Positions 31,409 through 40,661 of a stretch of DNA of 64,000 bases are shown piece after piece. Origin of the DNA: Oscillospiraceae bacterium (GTDB lineage: Bacteria; Bacillota; Clostridia; Saccharofermentanales; Saccharofermentanaceae); assembly GCA_900176545.1 (NCBI GenBank), contig FWXP01000006.1:62001-126000 (forward strand), written 5' to 3'. Position numbers and translations under genes: made by a program. How positions within the stretch are numbered: position 1 is the first letter of the stretch; the number at the start of each line of letters is the position of its first letter. The notes under the pieces were generated by a model. The model did not search any database and was not told where the DNA came from. It was given only the letters and a program-made list of their open reading frames with translations.

Positions 31409-32686
31409 ATGAAAAAGATCATAAGTGTCGTCCTGGTCTTATCTATGACCATGGGACTTGTATCGTGTACCCCGGGATTAAAAGATCGCATCAAGGTAGA
31501 GGACCAGTTAGGTAAGCTTACTAACGTCGACGGCAATACCCTGATCAATGAAGATGAAGAATACGAAGCGATGGTCAATTCGCTCTTGTACATGATCAAC
31601 GATACTGACCTTCAGGGAGTATGGCTAGTGGCTACCGATGACGATGTCATATTCGCGACGGGACAAGAGATCTTAGATAACGAAGGCAATGTAGTAGATC
31701 CATATACCACATTCGAGATAGGCTCCATGTCTAAGTCATTTGTTGCCGTATGTATCTTTAAGCTTATGGAAGAAGGCAAGATCTCACTTGACGATACACT
31801 GGGAGATCTGTTCCCCGAATATTCTTCATGCCCGTACTACGAAGCGACATCCAAGGTAACGATATCGGATATGCTCCATATGAGATCCGGTATCCCCGAT
31901 TATCTGAATGCTCCCGATAAGTTCTGGGATGAAGAGGTGGTCTGTGAGATCATAGGAGCCGATTTTGAAGAGCTCAGGGAAGAGGCAGGACTTGAGACCT
32001 TCTACACATCGTTAGAAGAAGAGTATTTCCTGGAGCGTGTCTTTACCTGTGAGCCTAATAGTGAACCTGATACTGAGTTCGAGTACAGTAATACTAATTT
32101 CTATCTGCTCTCTGTCATCATTGAGCATATAACCGGTAAGGCTTATCAGGACTACGTCAGGGAAGTGATCTTTGATCCATGCAACATGACTGATACTTCG
32201 TCCATGGCATTTGGCGATGTAGAGGCTTCTCTTCCTGAGGATGCATTCTATTTCCGTCCCGAGTATTCCAAAGGCGCGGGAGATATCCATTCCACGGCAG
32301 TCGATATCTTGAAGTACGACAGAGCTCTGTTCGGCGGATACCTTCTTAAGGACGACTCTCTTGAGACGATGCTCACTCCTATAGGCTTCTATGCATGCGG
32401 ACTTGAGGTCATGGAGGGTACTGTGCAACATGGCGGAGATACACCGGGCTTTACATGCGGACATTACATCATCGAGCGTAACGGTCAGCATCTGTATGTC
32501 ACCGGTTGGTCACATCAGGGAGATCGCGGCGGCATAATTAATCTTCTCGATCGTCTGTTCGATCCGAAGCCGAAGAGCAACAAGAATATCTATATCGTGA
32601 TAGGAGCATCTGCCGTCATTGTTGCAGCTGCGGTATGCGTTGTTGTCGGAACTAAGAAAAAGAAGAGCAAAAAGAGTGAGGCTTAA
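31409..32686 (+). CDS. Beta-lactamase-fold (S12) serine hydrolase lipoprotein with C-terminal membrane helix
   Basis: A 425-residue surface enzyme, paralogue of 19289-20392. The lipobox GLVSC ends at Cys20. The active site has Ser106-x-x-Lys109 (GSMSK), a YSNTN block near 224 and HGG near 332. A C-terminal helix (about residues 394-414, IYIVIGASAVIVAAAVCVVV) followed by a Lys-rich tail gives a second membrane anchor. It is convergent with an alpha/beta hydrolase gene, sharing four bases. Likely substrates are peptidoglycan stems or D-amino-acid derivatives. Confidence 0.9.
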   Translation: MKKIISVVLVLSMTMGLVSCTPGLKDRIKVEDQLGKLTNVDGNTLINEDEEYEAMVNSLLYMINDTDLQGVWLVATDDDVIFATGQEILDNEGNVVDPYTTFEIGSMSKSFVAVCIFKLMEEGKISLDDTLGDLFPEYSSCPYYEATSKVTISDMLHMRSGIPDYLNAPDKFWDEEVVCEIIGADFEELREEAGLETFYTSLEEEYFLERVFTCEPNSEPDTEFEYSNTNFYLLSVIIEHITGKAYQDYVREVIFDPCNMTDTSSMAFGDVEASLPEDAFYFRPEYSKGAGDIHSTAVDILKYDRALFGGYLLKDDSLETMLTPIGFYACGLEVMEGTVQHGGDTPGFTCGHYIIERNGQHLYVTGWSHQGDRGGIINLLDRLFDPKPKSNKNIYIVIGASAVIVAAAVCVVVGTKKKKSKKSEA

Positions 32687-33516
32687 CCCCACTCGTAGAC
32701 CCTACCGTCCTTATATACCTGCCTGATGAATCTGTCTGCTTCCCCGCACAGTTCCTCTATAAGATCCGTGTCTATGTTGTGACCGCAGTTGGAGTAGATA
32801 ACGAGCTTGCAGTGTGCGAGGGCCTTGGCTGTTCGAAGCATGAGCTCGGGTGTGCTTATGGGGTCGTCGATGCCTCCAAGTATCAGGGTAGGGGTCTTTA
32901 TGGTACTGAGCATCTGAATAAGCTTCTCCTCTGTCTTGTACTTAAGAAGAGGTCTTCCGTAATCGATTGCTTTCTCTCTGGGGTCAGGCTCGGCATTATG
33001 CGAGATATGCTCTTCGCGTATGTCTCTTCTTTGCTGCCTTCTGTCATCGTTATCTATCGGAGGATCCATGGGAGGCGGTTCCTTGATGATCCCCGACAGC
33101 AGCATCTGACGTATGGACATGTCGCCTTCCTTCAAGCTGTGAGGACCCGGCACGCATGCCACAAATCCCGTGACGCGCTCGGGGTGATTCAGCACGAGAT
33201 GCCAGCCGACACCGGCGCCGTGAGAAGCACCCATGTAGATGAACTTATCTATTCCGAGCTTATCTGCGACTCGTACTACATCGTCCGAGAAGACATCGTA
33301 CCAATGCTCGCCACAGTCTTCCTCGATGTAGGAAGAAGGATAGAATCCTCTTAAGGTGATGCAGTATACGTGGTATCCCATGGAAGCAAGATGCTGCTGC
33401 ATACCTTGCGGGTAGAATCCGACTTGCGCCGAAATGATATATCTGTCGCCGTTTCCGTATTCCTCTACGAAAAGATCGATATCGGGTGCGACGTTGATCT
33501 TATGCGTATTATTCAT
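32683..33516 (-). CDS. Alpha/beta hydrolase
   Basis: A 277-residue cytosolic hydrolase. Nucleophile elbow GASHGAG, acid GGIDDP, His in NCGHNID. A Pro-rich and charged insertion (residues 143-190) forms the lid. GAGGGA precedes the ATG, and a TGCTACAAT extended -10 box lies on the minus strand near 33546-33551. Esterase or lactonase activity is possible. Confidence 0.87.
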   Translation of the reverse strand: MNNTHKINVAPDIDLFVEEYGNGDRYIISAQVGFYPQGMQQHLASMGYHVYCITLRGFYPSSYIEEDCGEHWYDVFSDDVVRVADKLGIDKFIYMGASHGAGVGWHLVLNHPERVTGFVACVPGPHSLKEGDMSIRQMLLSGIIKEPPPMDPPIDNDDRRQQRRDIREEHISHNAEPDPREKAIDYGRPLLKYKTEEKLIQMLSTIKTPTLILGGIDDPISTPELMLRTAKALAHCKLVIYSNCGHNIDTDLIEELCGEADRFIRQVYKDGRVYEWG

Positions 33517-33728
33517 GTGTGTCCCTCATTACCGTTGATATGTTAATTGTAGCATTAGTTTCGGATTCGGCATTGCGTTAATTTCAGATGTATGTTTTAA
33601 TCTCCTTGTGAAACCTTTCTTTGATATTTAATCATCAGCATTATTCTTTGTTGTGTTCGTCTGTAGTTGCGACGCATGTCTGTAAGGATAATGTTTTTCA
33701 ATTAATTCATCTATAAAGTATTAATTTG

Positions 33729-33751
33729 ACCGGGAATTACTTTGTCCCGGT
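33729..33751 (+). promoter_or_regulatory. Leader hairpin upstream of a GNAT gene
   Basis: ACCGGGA and TCCCGGT pair perfectly around a nine-base loop. It ends three bases before the CGGAG ribosome site of the gene at 33769, and no T run follows. It is not a terminator; it could modulate translation or be a protein site. The remainder of the 252-base gap (33517-33728) is AT-rich and shows no gene. Confidence 0.45.
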
Positions 33752-33768
33752 AACGGAGTTTTGTATTT

Positions 33769-34623
33769 ATGGAAATCAGACACGCATATAGAGATAACAA
33801 GGAACTTAGAGATTCCTTTAATGAACTTGCAGAGAAAGTATTCGGCTTGAACTTCGAAGGCTGGTACCAAAACGGCTTCTGGAAAGAAGCTTACGATCCC
33901 TATTCAGTCATAGAAGACGGTAAGGTCGTATCTAACATATCGGTAAACAGATGTGACATGAACTATAAGGGAAAAACAGTTCATCTTATTCAGCTCGGCA
34001 CCGTCATGACCGACCCTGACTACAGAGGCAGAGGTTATGCCCGCCTTCTTATGGAAAGAGTCATGGAAGACATAAAAGATGCAGACGGAATATACCTTTA
34101 CGGTAACGATTCGGTAGCGGAGTTCTATCCTAAGTTCGGCTTTACGGAGGGTAAGGAATACTGCTTCTCCAAGGGCGTTAAGATCGCAGGAGACAGATCT
34201 GCCCAAGCAGTTCCTATGTCGAACAAAGAAGACTGGGACAAGATGGTGAATATCCTTTCTGAGACTGCACAAAATGCAGATATGTATATGGTTAATAACA
34301 CGGGACTTTATATGTTCTATCTCTCGCAGTTTATGAGGGAGAATACATTCTATATCCCTGACCTTGATACGTATGCTATAGCCGAGATCGAGGATGGTAC
34401 GCTTATCCTTCATGCTGTTATCGGAACGGGTGATGTCGACAAGGTTATTGAGTCTTTCGGTAATGATATAACTCATGTCCTTCTTAACTTCACGCCAAAG
34501 GATACGGAGGGATATACCAAGAACGAAGTAACAGAAGAAGATTCTCATTTCTTTGTAAGGGGCAAGTTCTTCGAGGAGAATAAAGACTTTGCATTTATGT
34601 TCCAATCCATAACCCACGCGTAA
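33769..34623 (+). CDS. GNAT family N-acetyltransferase (Eis-like two-domain)
   Basis: A 284-residue acetyltransferase with an N-terminal catalytic domain (LGTVMTDPDYRGRGYARLLMERV, YLYGNDSVAEFYPKFGF) and a C-terminal domain of about 140 residues. The layout is that of Eis-like or YkwB-like enzymes that act on aminoglycosides or on peptides. It begins a run of twelve same-strand genes up to 41165. Confidence 0.86.
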   Translation: MEIRHAYRDNKELRDSFNELAEKVFGLNFEGWYQNGFWKEAYDPYSVIEDGKVVSNISVNRCDMNYKGKTVHLIQLGTVMTDPDYRGRGYARLLMERVMEDIKDADGIYLYGNDSVAEFYPKFGFTEGKEYCFSKGVKIAGDRSAQAVPMSNKEDWDKMVNILSETAQNADMYMVNNTGLYMFYLSQFMRENTFYIPDLDTYAIAEIEDGTLILHAVIGTGDVDKVIESFGNDITHVLLNFTPKDTEGYTKNEVTEEDSHFFVRGKFFEENKDFAFMFQSITHA

Positions 34624-34636
34624 AGGAGGAACTTAC

Positions 34637-35410
34637 ATGAACTATCTTGTCGAAGGATTACAGGGAAGCGGCAAGAGTACTCTCGTAGGAAAGCTTCAGG
34701 AGAAGTACCCGGGATACACTGTGTATCGTGAAGGCGACTACTCTCCTATCGAGCTTGCCTGGTGCGCTCTTGTCAGCAAAGAAAAGTACGAAGAGATCTT
34801 AGATAAGTACAGTGACTTGAAGCATCAGATAGAGGAAAAAAGTCACGAAGAAAACGGCAATGTTATCGTCTGCTATACCAAGGTTCAGACTGACAGACAC
34901 GAGTTCTATCAGGAGCTTGAGGAGTATGAGATCTATAACGGAAGAAAGTCTTTGGATGAGTTTAGAAGCATTGTTCTTAACAGGTACAAAAGATGGGAAG
35001 GAGACGATTCGATCTTCGAATGTTCTCTCTTCCAAAACACCATCGAGGACATGATCTTATACCGCAACGCTACCGATGAAGAGATCTTCGAACTATATAA
35101 GGAAACAGCTAAGACTTTGGAAGGAAAGAAAATCCATATCGCATACATTAAAACTGAAGACATCAAGGCAAATATCGATGTGATCAGGAAGGAAAGATCT
35201 GACGATAAGGGCAACGAATTGTGGTTCCCTCTAATGCTTCAATTCTTCGATAATTCGCCCTTTGCAAAAGCGAATAATGTGTCCGGAGAACAAGCACTTA
35301 TGGATCACTTAAAGCACAGGCAGGAGCTTGAGATAAGACTTTGCGAAGAGCTCTTTCCGGGTAAATATACGATCTTGATATCCAAAGGATACGATCAGAC
35401 AGATTTCTGA
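34637..35410 (+). CDS. P-loop kinase-like protein of unknown substrate
   Basis: A 257-residue P-loop protein with Walker A GLQGSGKST at residues 7-15. A second family of residues (YREGDYSPIELAW) and a Glu/Lys-rich helical lid follow. It resembles small-molecule or nucleoside kinases, but I cannot name the family. AAAGGAGG precedes the ATG. Neighbouring genes (GNAT, APH-like) suggest a role in modifying small molecules. Confidence 0.7.
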   Translation: MNYLVEGLQGSGKSTLVGKLQEKYPGYTVYREGDYSPIELAWCALVSKEKYEEILDKYSDLKHQIEEKSHEENGNVIVCYTKVQTDRHEFYQELEEYEIYNGRKSLDEFRSIVLNRYKRWEGDDSIFECSLFQNTIEDMILYRNATDEEIFELYKETAKTLEGKKIHIAYIKTEDIKANIDVIRKERSDDKGNELWFPLMLQFFDNSPFAKANNVSGEQALMDHLKHRQELEIRLCEELFPGKYTILISKGYDQTDF

Positions 35411-35423
35411 TAAGGAGAAAGAC

Positions 35424-36410
35424 TTGAACACTATAGAACAGGCAAAGAGATTATACGGATTAGATGGATTCGATCTGAAGCCGATCGCCGAACACGAGGG
35501 CGGAAGAAATCGTGTCTTCGTGTGCAGCAAGGACGGCGAGAAGAAGTACGTTCTTCGTATTTCCGAACTTAACGACAGGACTATGGAAGACTATCTTGCG
35601 GAGGCGGAATATATCCGTTTCCTTGCGGATAACGGCGCTTCTGTAGCAGATGTAATACCGTCTCCAAGCGGAGCTCTTGTCGAAAGGATAGGAGATGCAT
35701 ATGTATGCCTTTTTGAATATGCAAAAGGCATGCTAATGTTCGATAACGGATACAGGTATAGGGAAGGTGCGCCTCTCGAAGAATACTTCTATAACGTAGG
35801 CAAGACCATAGGCAGGATACATAAGCTGTCGAAGGAGTACGAGCCTTCTCATAAACGTATGTCGTATTTCGATAAGTACAACATGGAATACATAGAACAG
35901 CTTATCCCGGATACTTGCGGCGAGCTTAAGAAAGCTATCGCAAAACGTATAGAAGAGTTTCGTAAGCTTCCTGTAAACGACAATGTGTTCGGCATGGTGC
36001 ATTTCGATTACTGTGACGGCAATTACCATGTGGATATGAGTAGCGGCGACATAACTGTATTCGACTTCGATAACTGCATCTTCTGTTGGTATATGTTCGA
36101 TCTGGCGCACACTTGGACGCACGGTATAGGGTGGTGTCAATTCGAGCCTGATCCGAAGAAAAGAGTCGCCTTTATGGAGCACTATTTCGATACTGTTCTT
36201 GAAGGCTACAGAAGCGAGACGGATGTGCTCGAAGATGAGCTTAATAAACTGCAGCTCTTTATCGACATGACGCTTATCGAGAGTATCGTAGACGAGTTTG
36301 AATGCGCATCTCGCGAAGGGGAAGAAGTAGACGAAGAAGACATCGGGCACGATGCTTTCTGCCTGATACATGATGTCCCGCTTTTGGGAATAGGAGAGAC
36401 TTGGGAGTAA
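35424..36410 (+). CDS. Aminoglycoside phosphotransferase-fold kinase
   Basis: A 328-residue APH/choline-kinase family protein. It starts with TTG behind AAGGAG. The nucleotide-binding Lys is in KKYVLRIS, the catalytic loop is VHFDYCDGNYHVD, and the metal Asp is in VFDFDNC (DxD instead of DFG). Homologues phosphorylate antibiotics, sugars, homoserine or spectinomycin; the substrate is not evident. Confidence 0.88.
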   Translation: MNTIEQAKRLYGLDGFDLKPIAEHEGGRNRVFVCSKDGEKKYVLRISELNDRTMEDYLAEAEYIRFLADNGASVADVIPSPSGALVERIGDAYVCLFEYAKGMLMFDNGYRYREGAPLEEYFYNVGKTIGRIHKLSKEYEPSHKRMSYFDKYNMEYIEQLIPDTCGELKKAIAKRIEEFRKLPVNDNVFGMVHFDYCDGNYHVDMSSGDITVFDFDNCIFCWYMFDLAHTWTHGIGWCQFEPDPKKRVAFMEHYFDTVLEGYRSETDVLEDELNKLQLFIDMTLIESIVDEFECASREGEEVDEEDIGHDAFCLIHDVPLLGIGETWE

Positions 36411-36430
36411 GTCAGCTCGGATTAGTATTG

Positions 36431-36436
36431 TATAAT
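36431..36436 (+). promoter_or_regulatory. -10 box before the MazG-like gene
   Basis: Extended TGTATAAT box 29 bases before the ATG at 36465; ATCGGAGG serves as ribosome site. Confidence 0.5.
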
Positions 36437-36464
36437 CTTTATATCGTTTTATCGGAGGGATAGC

Positions 36465-36791
36465 ATGGCAGATTTTACAGTAGATCAGATGCAGGAGATG
36501 CAGCAAAAACTTCAGGAGAAGTATAAGGATAAGTGGGAGCAGATAGGTCCCGAGACTGGTAAGAATAAGCTTCTCTGGATGGTCAGCGAGATCGGTGAAG
36601 TCATCGATATAGTTAAGAAGAACGGCGGCACAAAAGCATCGGCTGACATCGATATAAGAAAAGATCTTATAGAGGAGATGGCAGACGTTCTTATGTACTA
36701 CAACGATGTCATGCTCTGCTACGGTATTACATCCGATGAACTTAAGGATGCATACGAGAAGAAGTTCGAGAAGAATATGACGAGGTGGTGA
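36465..36791 (+). CDS. MazG-like nucleotide pyrophosphohydrolase
   Basis: A 108-residue all-alpha NTP pyrophosphatase. The metal-binding helices carry SEIGEVIDIVKK and EEMADVLMY (ExxE12-28ExxD pattern). It hydrolyses non-canonical or excess nucleoside triphosphates. It is three bases before the next gene. Confidence 0.9.
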   Translation: MADFTVDQMQEMQQKLQEKYKDKWEQIGPETGKNKLLWMVSEIGEVIDIVKKNGGTKASADIDIRKDLIEEMADVLMYYNDVMLCYGITSDELKDAYEKKFEKNMTRW

Positions 36792-36794
36792 CTT

Positions 36795-37127
36795 ATGATT
36801 ATTACTGTAAATCTTTACTACACGGGAACAAACGGCAGTGCGAAGAAGTTTGCACAGGAGATGGAGAGCAGCGGTACGGCTGATAAGATCCGTGCGGAAA
36901 AAGGTAACCTCAGATATGAGTATTTCTTCCCCATGAACGATCCCGAGACAGTACTTCTTATAGATTCCTGGGAGAGTCAGGAGGCGATCGATATTCACCA
37001 TGCATCCCCCATGATGCAGACTATCGCATCTCTTAGAGAGAAGTACGATCTACACATGAGAGTGGAAAGGTTCGTCTCTGACGAAGACTATTCCGAGGAC
37101 AAGGACAGCGGCTTTATCAGGAACTGA
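36795..37127 (+). CDS. Antibiotic biosynthesis monooxygenase (ABM)-fold protein
   Basis: A 110-residue ferredoxin-like dimer subunit. The core motif RAEKGNLRYEYFFPMNDPETVLLIDSWES (read as GNLRYEYF and LLIDSWES) and DIHHASPMM are typical. Such proteins are oxygenases, or YgiN-like quinol oxidases; the catalytic type is not determined. Confidence 0.88.
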   Translation: MIITVNLYYTGTNGSAKKFAQEMESSGTADKIRAEKGNLRYEYFFPMNDPETVLLIDSWESQEAIDIHHASPMMQTIASLREKYDLHMRVERFVSDEDYSEDKDSGFIRN

Positions 37128-37156
37128 TCTCATCTCCTACAGACAGGAGAATATAT

Positions 37157-37807
37157 ATGCAGATCGCGAATAACATAATCAAAGAACACTTGAAGAATGT
37201 GTACTTCTTATGCGGAGGTGCATACGGCGGCAAGACCACTATGGCTAAGCTGCTTGAAGAAAGACACGGATTCATCAGATACCGACAGGGTGACCACGAG
37301 GACGAATATGCCTTGATCGCCAATCCCAAAGAGCAACCTGCTATGGGGCTCGACAGAAGTGCGGACTGGCACGGCTATTTTGCCCGGCCTCCTCGTGAGT
37401 ATGCGGATTGGATGAGAGCCTCACTTTGGGAAGAAGCGGAATTTACGATAGCGGATCTTCTTTCTATCCCCAAGGATAAGAAGGTGATCGTAGACGGCAT
37501 AATCCCCGTAGAACTTCTAAAGGAGATAAGTGACTACGACCATGTGTTCCTTCTTTTTGCTCCGGACGACATGAAGAGAAAGCATTATTTCGACCGCGCA
37601 GATAAGGATGAGGTCTATCGATTCATACTTTCTTTCTCTGACGGAGAGGAGCTTCTTAAGAACGTAAATGAAGCGCTTAATATCGACAACGAGCTCGAAA
37701 GGCAGACGTTTATAAACAGCGGCTTCAAGTATAAGGAGAGGTCGGAGGACGACACCGTGGAAGGCACTTTACACATTATCGAAGAGCATTTCAGGTTGGC
37801 CTTATAA
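37157..37807 (+). CDS. P-loop kinase-like protein of unknown substrate
   Basis: A 216-residue P-loop protein with Walker A GGAYGGKTT at residues 20-28, a variant in which Ser/Ala precedes the GK pair. KKVIVDGIIPVELL is the Walker B-like strand. It has the look of a small nucleotide or shikimate-like kinase but I cannot assign it. It is the second such orphan in this run, not closely similar to the one at 34637. Confidence 0.68.
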   Translation: MQIANNIIKEHLKNVYFLCGGAYGGKTTMAKLLEERHGFIRYRQGDHEDEYALIANPKEQPAMGLDRSADWHGYFARPPREYADWMRASLWEEAEFTIADLLSIPKDKKVIVDGIIPVELLKEISDYDHVFLLFAPDDMKRKHYFDRADKDEVYRFILSFSDGEELLKNVNEALNIDNELERQTFINSGFKYKERSEDDTVEGTLHIIEEHFRLAL

Positions 37808-37817
37808 GGAGAATTAT

Positions 37818-38315
37818 ATGATCACGATTAAAGAATCAACATACGAAGATATAAAGAATATCCAAAGCCTTTGGGCAGATCCTGATGTTATGAAATATAT
37901 CTGGCTCGGAGGGCTAAAGGAAACGGAAGAAGGCATTCGCGAATGGTTGGACGGTTACATTAAGACAGGACCTGAGAGCGTTCACTATTCCATTTTCGAA
38001 GACGGTAAGTATTGCGGTGAGACTTGCTATCAGATTGATGAAGAAAGTCATTCCGCGGCGATGGATATAAAACTGTTCAGGTTTGCCAGAGGAAAAGGCA
38101 TCGCTACAAAAGCTTTATCGTATGCTATAGAAGAAGCTTTCAGGAACGGTGCGGAGACTGTATGGGTAGATCCACGTCCTGCAAACAGCAAAGCGTTGGC
38201 ACTGTACCGGCGGCTTGGATTCATTCGTAAAGAAATGCCGGAGCATGTTATAGCATTAGGTGAAGATCCGGATGAGTTTGTATATTTAGAATTAGCAAGA
38301 AAGAAGGAGGCATAA
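37818..38315 (+). CDS. GNAT family N-acetyltransferase
   Basis: A 165-residue acetyltransferase: AMDIKLFRFARGKGIATKAL (CoA loop) and VDPRPANSKALALYRRLGF. It is AacA/RimJ-like in pattern, with a DGYI segment near residue 42. It is one base before the DUF3795 gene. Confidence 0.9.
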   Translation: MITIKESTYEDIKNIQSLWADPDVMKYIWLGGLKETEEGIREWLDGYIKTGPESVHYSIFEDGKYCGETCYQIDEESHSAAMDIKLFRFARGKGIATKALSYAIEEAFRNGAETVWVDPRPANSKALALYRRLGFIRKEMPEHVIALGEDPDEFVYLELARKKEA

Positions 38316-38316
38316 G

Positions 38317-38718
38317 ATGAAAAGAGAACTTGGAATAGCACGATGCGGGCTTGCGTGTTGTCTTTGCTCTGAAAACGTTATCTGCAAAGGATGCAGAAGA
38401 GACGGATTTAAGGAATTATCCTGGTGCAAGGATGCTGATTTCTGCGAAGTACGAAGATGCGGAATAGATAAGAACGTGGCTGCTTGTTACGAATGTGCCC
38501 CTGCGGATTGCCGCAAGGGATTGTTCGCAGAGAAGATCAAGCCCCGCGCCTTCTCCGAATTTGCAAAAAGATACGGCGTAGAGGAACTTCTGGATTGTCT
38601 GGAACGCAACGAGAAAGCGGGTATCGTCTACCACCGAGAAGGTATTATGGGTGACTATGATGATTTCGATGATCTTGAAGAGCTGATCAGTTTTATCAAG
38701 ACGGGAAAGAGATCATAA
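38317..38718 (+). CDS. DUF3795 cysteine-rich protein
   Basis: A 133-residue protein with twelve cysteines in the DUF3795 pattern: ARCGLACCLCSE, CKGC, WCKDADFCEVRRCG, ACYECAPADCRKG. The cysteines probably bind zinc or an iron-sulfur cluster. Function unknown. Its stop overlaps the next start. Confidence 0.85.
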   Translation: MKRELGIARCGLACCLCSENVICKGCRRDGFKELSWCKDADFCEVRRCGIDKNVAACYECAPADCRKGLFAEKIKPRAFSEFAKRYGVEELLDCLERNEKAGIVYHREGIMGDYDDFDDLEELISFIKTGKRS

Positions 38719-39743
38719 TGAAAGGATTAATTAAACCCGTTCGCCTTAAGAAAGGCGATATGGTAGCGACGGTAAGTCCGTGTAACGGATGGGCCGGAGA
38801 TCAGAAGATAAGGTGGAAATACGAACTTGGAGTATCAAGATTGGAAGAACTTGGTCTTCGGGTCATCGCTGCTCCGAATTCGATGAGAGGATCAGACTAT
38901 CTGTCGAAAGATCCCAAGGCAAGAGCAGAAGATATCATGTGGGCATTCGAGAACAAAGATGTTCATGCGATCATCGCCAATGTAGGCGGTAATGACAGCA
39001 TTAAGATCATCCCCTATATCGATCCCAAAGTGATATCGGATAACCCTAAGATCTTTATCGGTTGCTCGGACGTAATGAATCTTCATCTGTTGTGCTACCA
39101 TAGCGGTCTGGCATCTTTCTACGGTGATAATCTTCTTACCGGTATCGCCGATCAATCGGGTTGGCATGAATACAGCAGAAAGTGGTTTGTGAAGACTCTT
39201 TTTGATCCTTCGCCGATCGGAAAGATAGAGTGTTCTAATGAGTGGACATATGAGCCGGTAGATTACTTTGATCCCGAGAAGAAGAGGACATTCTATCCCA
39301 ATAGTGATCTTGAGATCGTCAGCGGATCCGGAAGTGTATCCGGAAGGTTGATCGGAGGCCATACCGGGCTCATGGAGCTCGAAGGGACAAAGATCGAACT
39401 TCACGCAGAGGATTATGACGAGGCTATACTTTTTGTTGAGGACATCCCGGAGTTCTTTGGTGAAAACTGCATCAGGAATTTCTTTGAATACTTGGGACAA
39501 AAGGGTATCCTTCTAAGGCTTAACGGTATCGTCATAGGAAAGTCCGACGAGAAGGGTTCATTTGATGCCAGATCAGAGATCATCAGGCAGATAGTCTCCG
39601 GTAAGTACTCGTGTTCTGTTCCGGTTCTTTACGGACTGAATTACGGACACTCCTCGCCGGCTTGTATGCTCCCTTATGGTGCACTGGCCGAGATGGACCT
39701 TGAGAAGAGATCCTTCTCTATCCTTGAAAGCGGTGTTCGGTAG
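38718..39743 (+). CDS. S66 LD-carboxypeptidase family protein (MccF-like)
   Basis: A 341-residue serine peptidase. The nucleophile lies in FIGCSDVMNLHL, the Glu in FVEDIPEF and the His in YGHSSPACML. MccF members cleave the peptide bond of toxic peptide nucleotides such as microcin C; LD-carboxypeptidases recycle murein. The MccF-like C-terminal spacing and cytosolic location favour toxin immunity or detoxification. Confidence 0.88.
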   Translation: MKGLIKPVRLKKGDMVATVSPCNGWAGDQKIRWKYELGVSRLEELGLRVIAAPNSMRGSDYLSKDPKARAEDIMWAFENKDVHAIIANVGGNDSIKIIPYIDPKVISDNPKIFIGCSDVMNLHLLCYHSGLASFYGDNLLTGIADQSGWHEYSRKWFVKTLFDPSPIGKIECSNEWTYEPVDYFDPEKKRTFYPNSDLEIVSGSGSVSGRLIGGHTGLMELEGTKIELHAEDYDEAILFVEDIPEFFGENCIRNFFEYLGQKGILLRLNGIVIGKSDEKGSFDARSEIIRQIVSGKYSCSVPVLYGLNYGHSSPACMLPYGALAEMDLEKRSFSILESGVR

Positions 39744-39806
39744 ATCGATATCTGCTGCGATAGAGTGTATGATATTGCAAGATGGTTAATAGGGTGAGGA
39801 CATAAA

Positions 39807-40172
39807 ATGAATATTCTTTTTGTTGCACTCGGCGGTGCGCTTGGAGCGGTAGCAAGATACGCGATAAGTCTTATTCCGGTGAAGACACAGTTCCCGGTAT
39901 TGACTCTGGTAACGAACATCCTTGGTGCGATCCTGATAGGATTTATCGTAGGCCTGACGGATAAGAAAGGCAATGTATCGCCTAATACGGTCCTTTTCTG
40001 GAAGACCGGTGTATGCGGTGGATTTACGACCTTTTCCACGTTTTCACTTGAGGCATACAATCTGTTTGAGAAGAAGGCATATTTACTCGGCGGAGCATAT
40101 GTGACGTTGAGTGTTACCTGTTGTATTTTCGGAATACTTTTGGGCAAAAGGCTGACAGCGGTTATCGGGTGA
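39807..40172 (+). CDS. crcB: Fluoride channel CrcB/Fluc
   Basis: A 121-residue, four-helix fluoride exporter subunit. ALGGALGAVARY, LVTNILGAILIG and GVCGGFTTFSTFSLE are diagnostic. The lone gene implies a dual-topology homodimer. No fluoride riboswitch is visible in the 63 bases upstream. Confidence 0.94.
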   Translation: MNILFVALGGALGAVARYAISLIPVKTQFPVLTLVTNILGAILIGFIVGLTDKKGNVSPNTVLFWKTGVCGGFTTFSTFSLEAYNLFEKKAYLLGGAYVTLSVTCCIFGILLGKRLTAVIG

Positions 40173-40204
40173 TAGAAGATGCACGAGTTGTTGTGAGGAA
40201 TTTT

Positions 40205-40654
40205 ATGCAGGTGCATTTCGGGCAAAAAGAAGATATAGATCAGTGGATGAAGCCGGTAACAAAAGTCAGCGATAACTTCCCCGGACTTGAGACAGAAGAA
40301 GCTCTTGAAGAGCATAGGAAAACTGTTTTGAAGTTCATGGGAAAAGATCAGGCTTTATGTGTCAAAGAAGATGGTCGGATCATCGGAGTGATACTGTTCT
40401 CAAGAGGATACAATATGATATGCTGCCTGGCGGTGGATCCCGACTACAGAAGAGCAGGTATAGCATCGGCGATGTTGGATAAAGCCCTATCCGAACTGGA
40501 TCGAACAAGAGACATCACGGTAACTACTTTCCGCGAAGACGATACGAAGGGGACGGCCCCCAGGGCACTTTACAAGAAGTTCGGATTTGTCGAAGGAGAG
40601 CTCGTAGAAGAATTCGGGTATCCGAATCAGGTGTTCGTCCTGAACAGAAGGTGA
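40205..40654 (+). CDS. GNAT family N-acetyltransferase
   Basis: A 149-residue acetyltransferase: VILFSRGYNMICCLAVDPDYRRAGIASAML (CoA loop YRRAGIASAM) and PRALYKKFGFVEGE. The ATG at 40205 with GAGGA upstream is preferred to an ATG at 40121 that lies inside crcB. Confidence 0.9.
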   Translation: MQVHFGQKEDIDQWMKPVTKVSDNFPGLETEEALEEHRKTVLKFMGKDQALCVKEDGRIIGVILFSRGYNMICCLAVDPDYRRAGIASAMLDKALSELDRTRDITVTTFREDDTKGTAPRALYKKFGFVEGELVEEFGYPNQVFVLNRR

Positions 40655-40661
40655 GAATGAG

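Noticed and set aside
35733-37001. Minus-strand frame of 422 codons
   Set aside because: Shadow of the APH-fold kinase, MazG and ABM genes, each with clear motifs on the plus strand.
39744-39806. Fluoride riboswitch before crcB
   Set aside because: Only 63 bases are available and the conserved pseudoknot elements are not recognisable.
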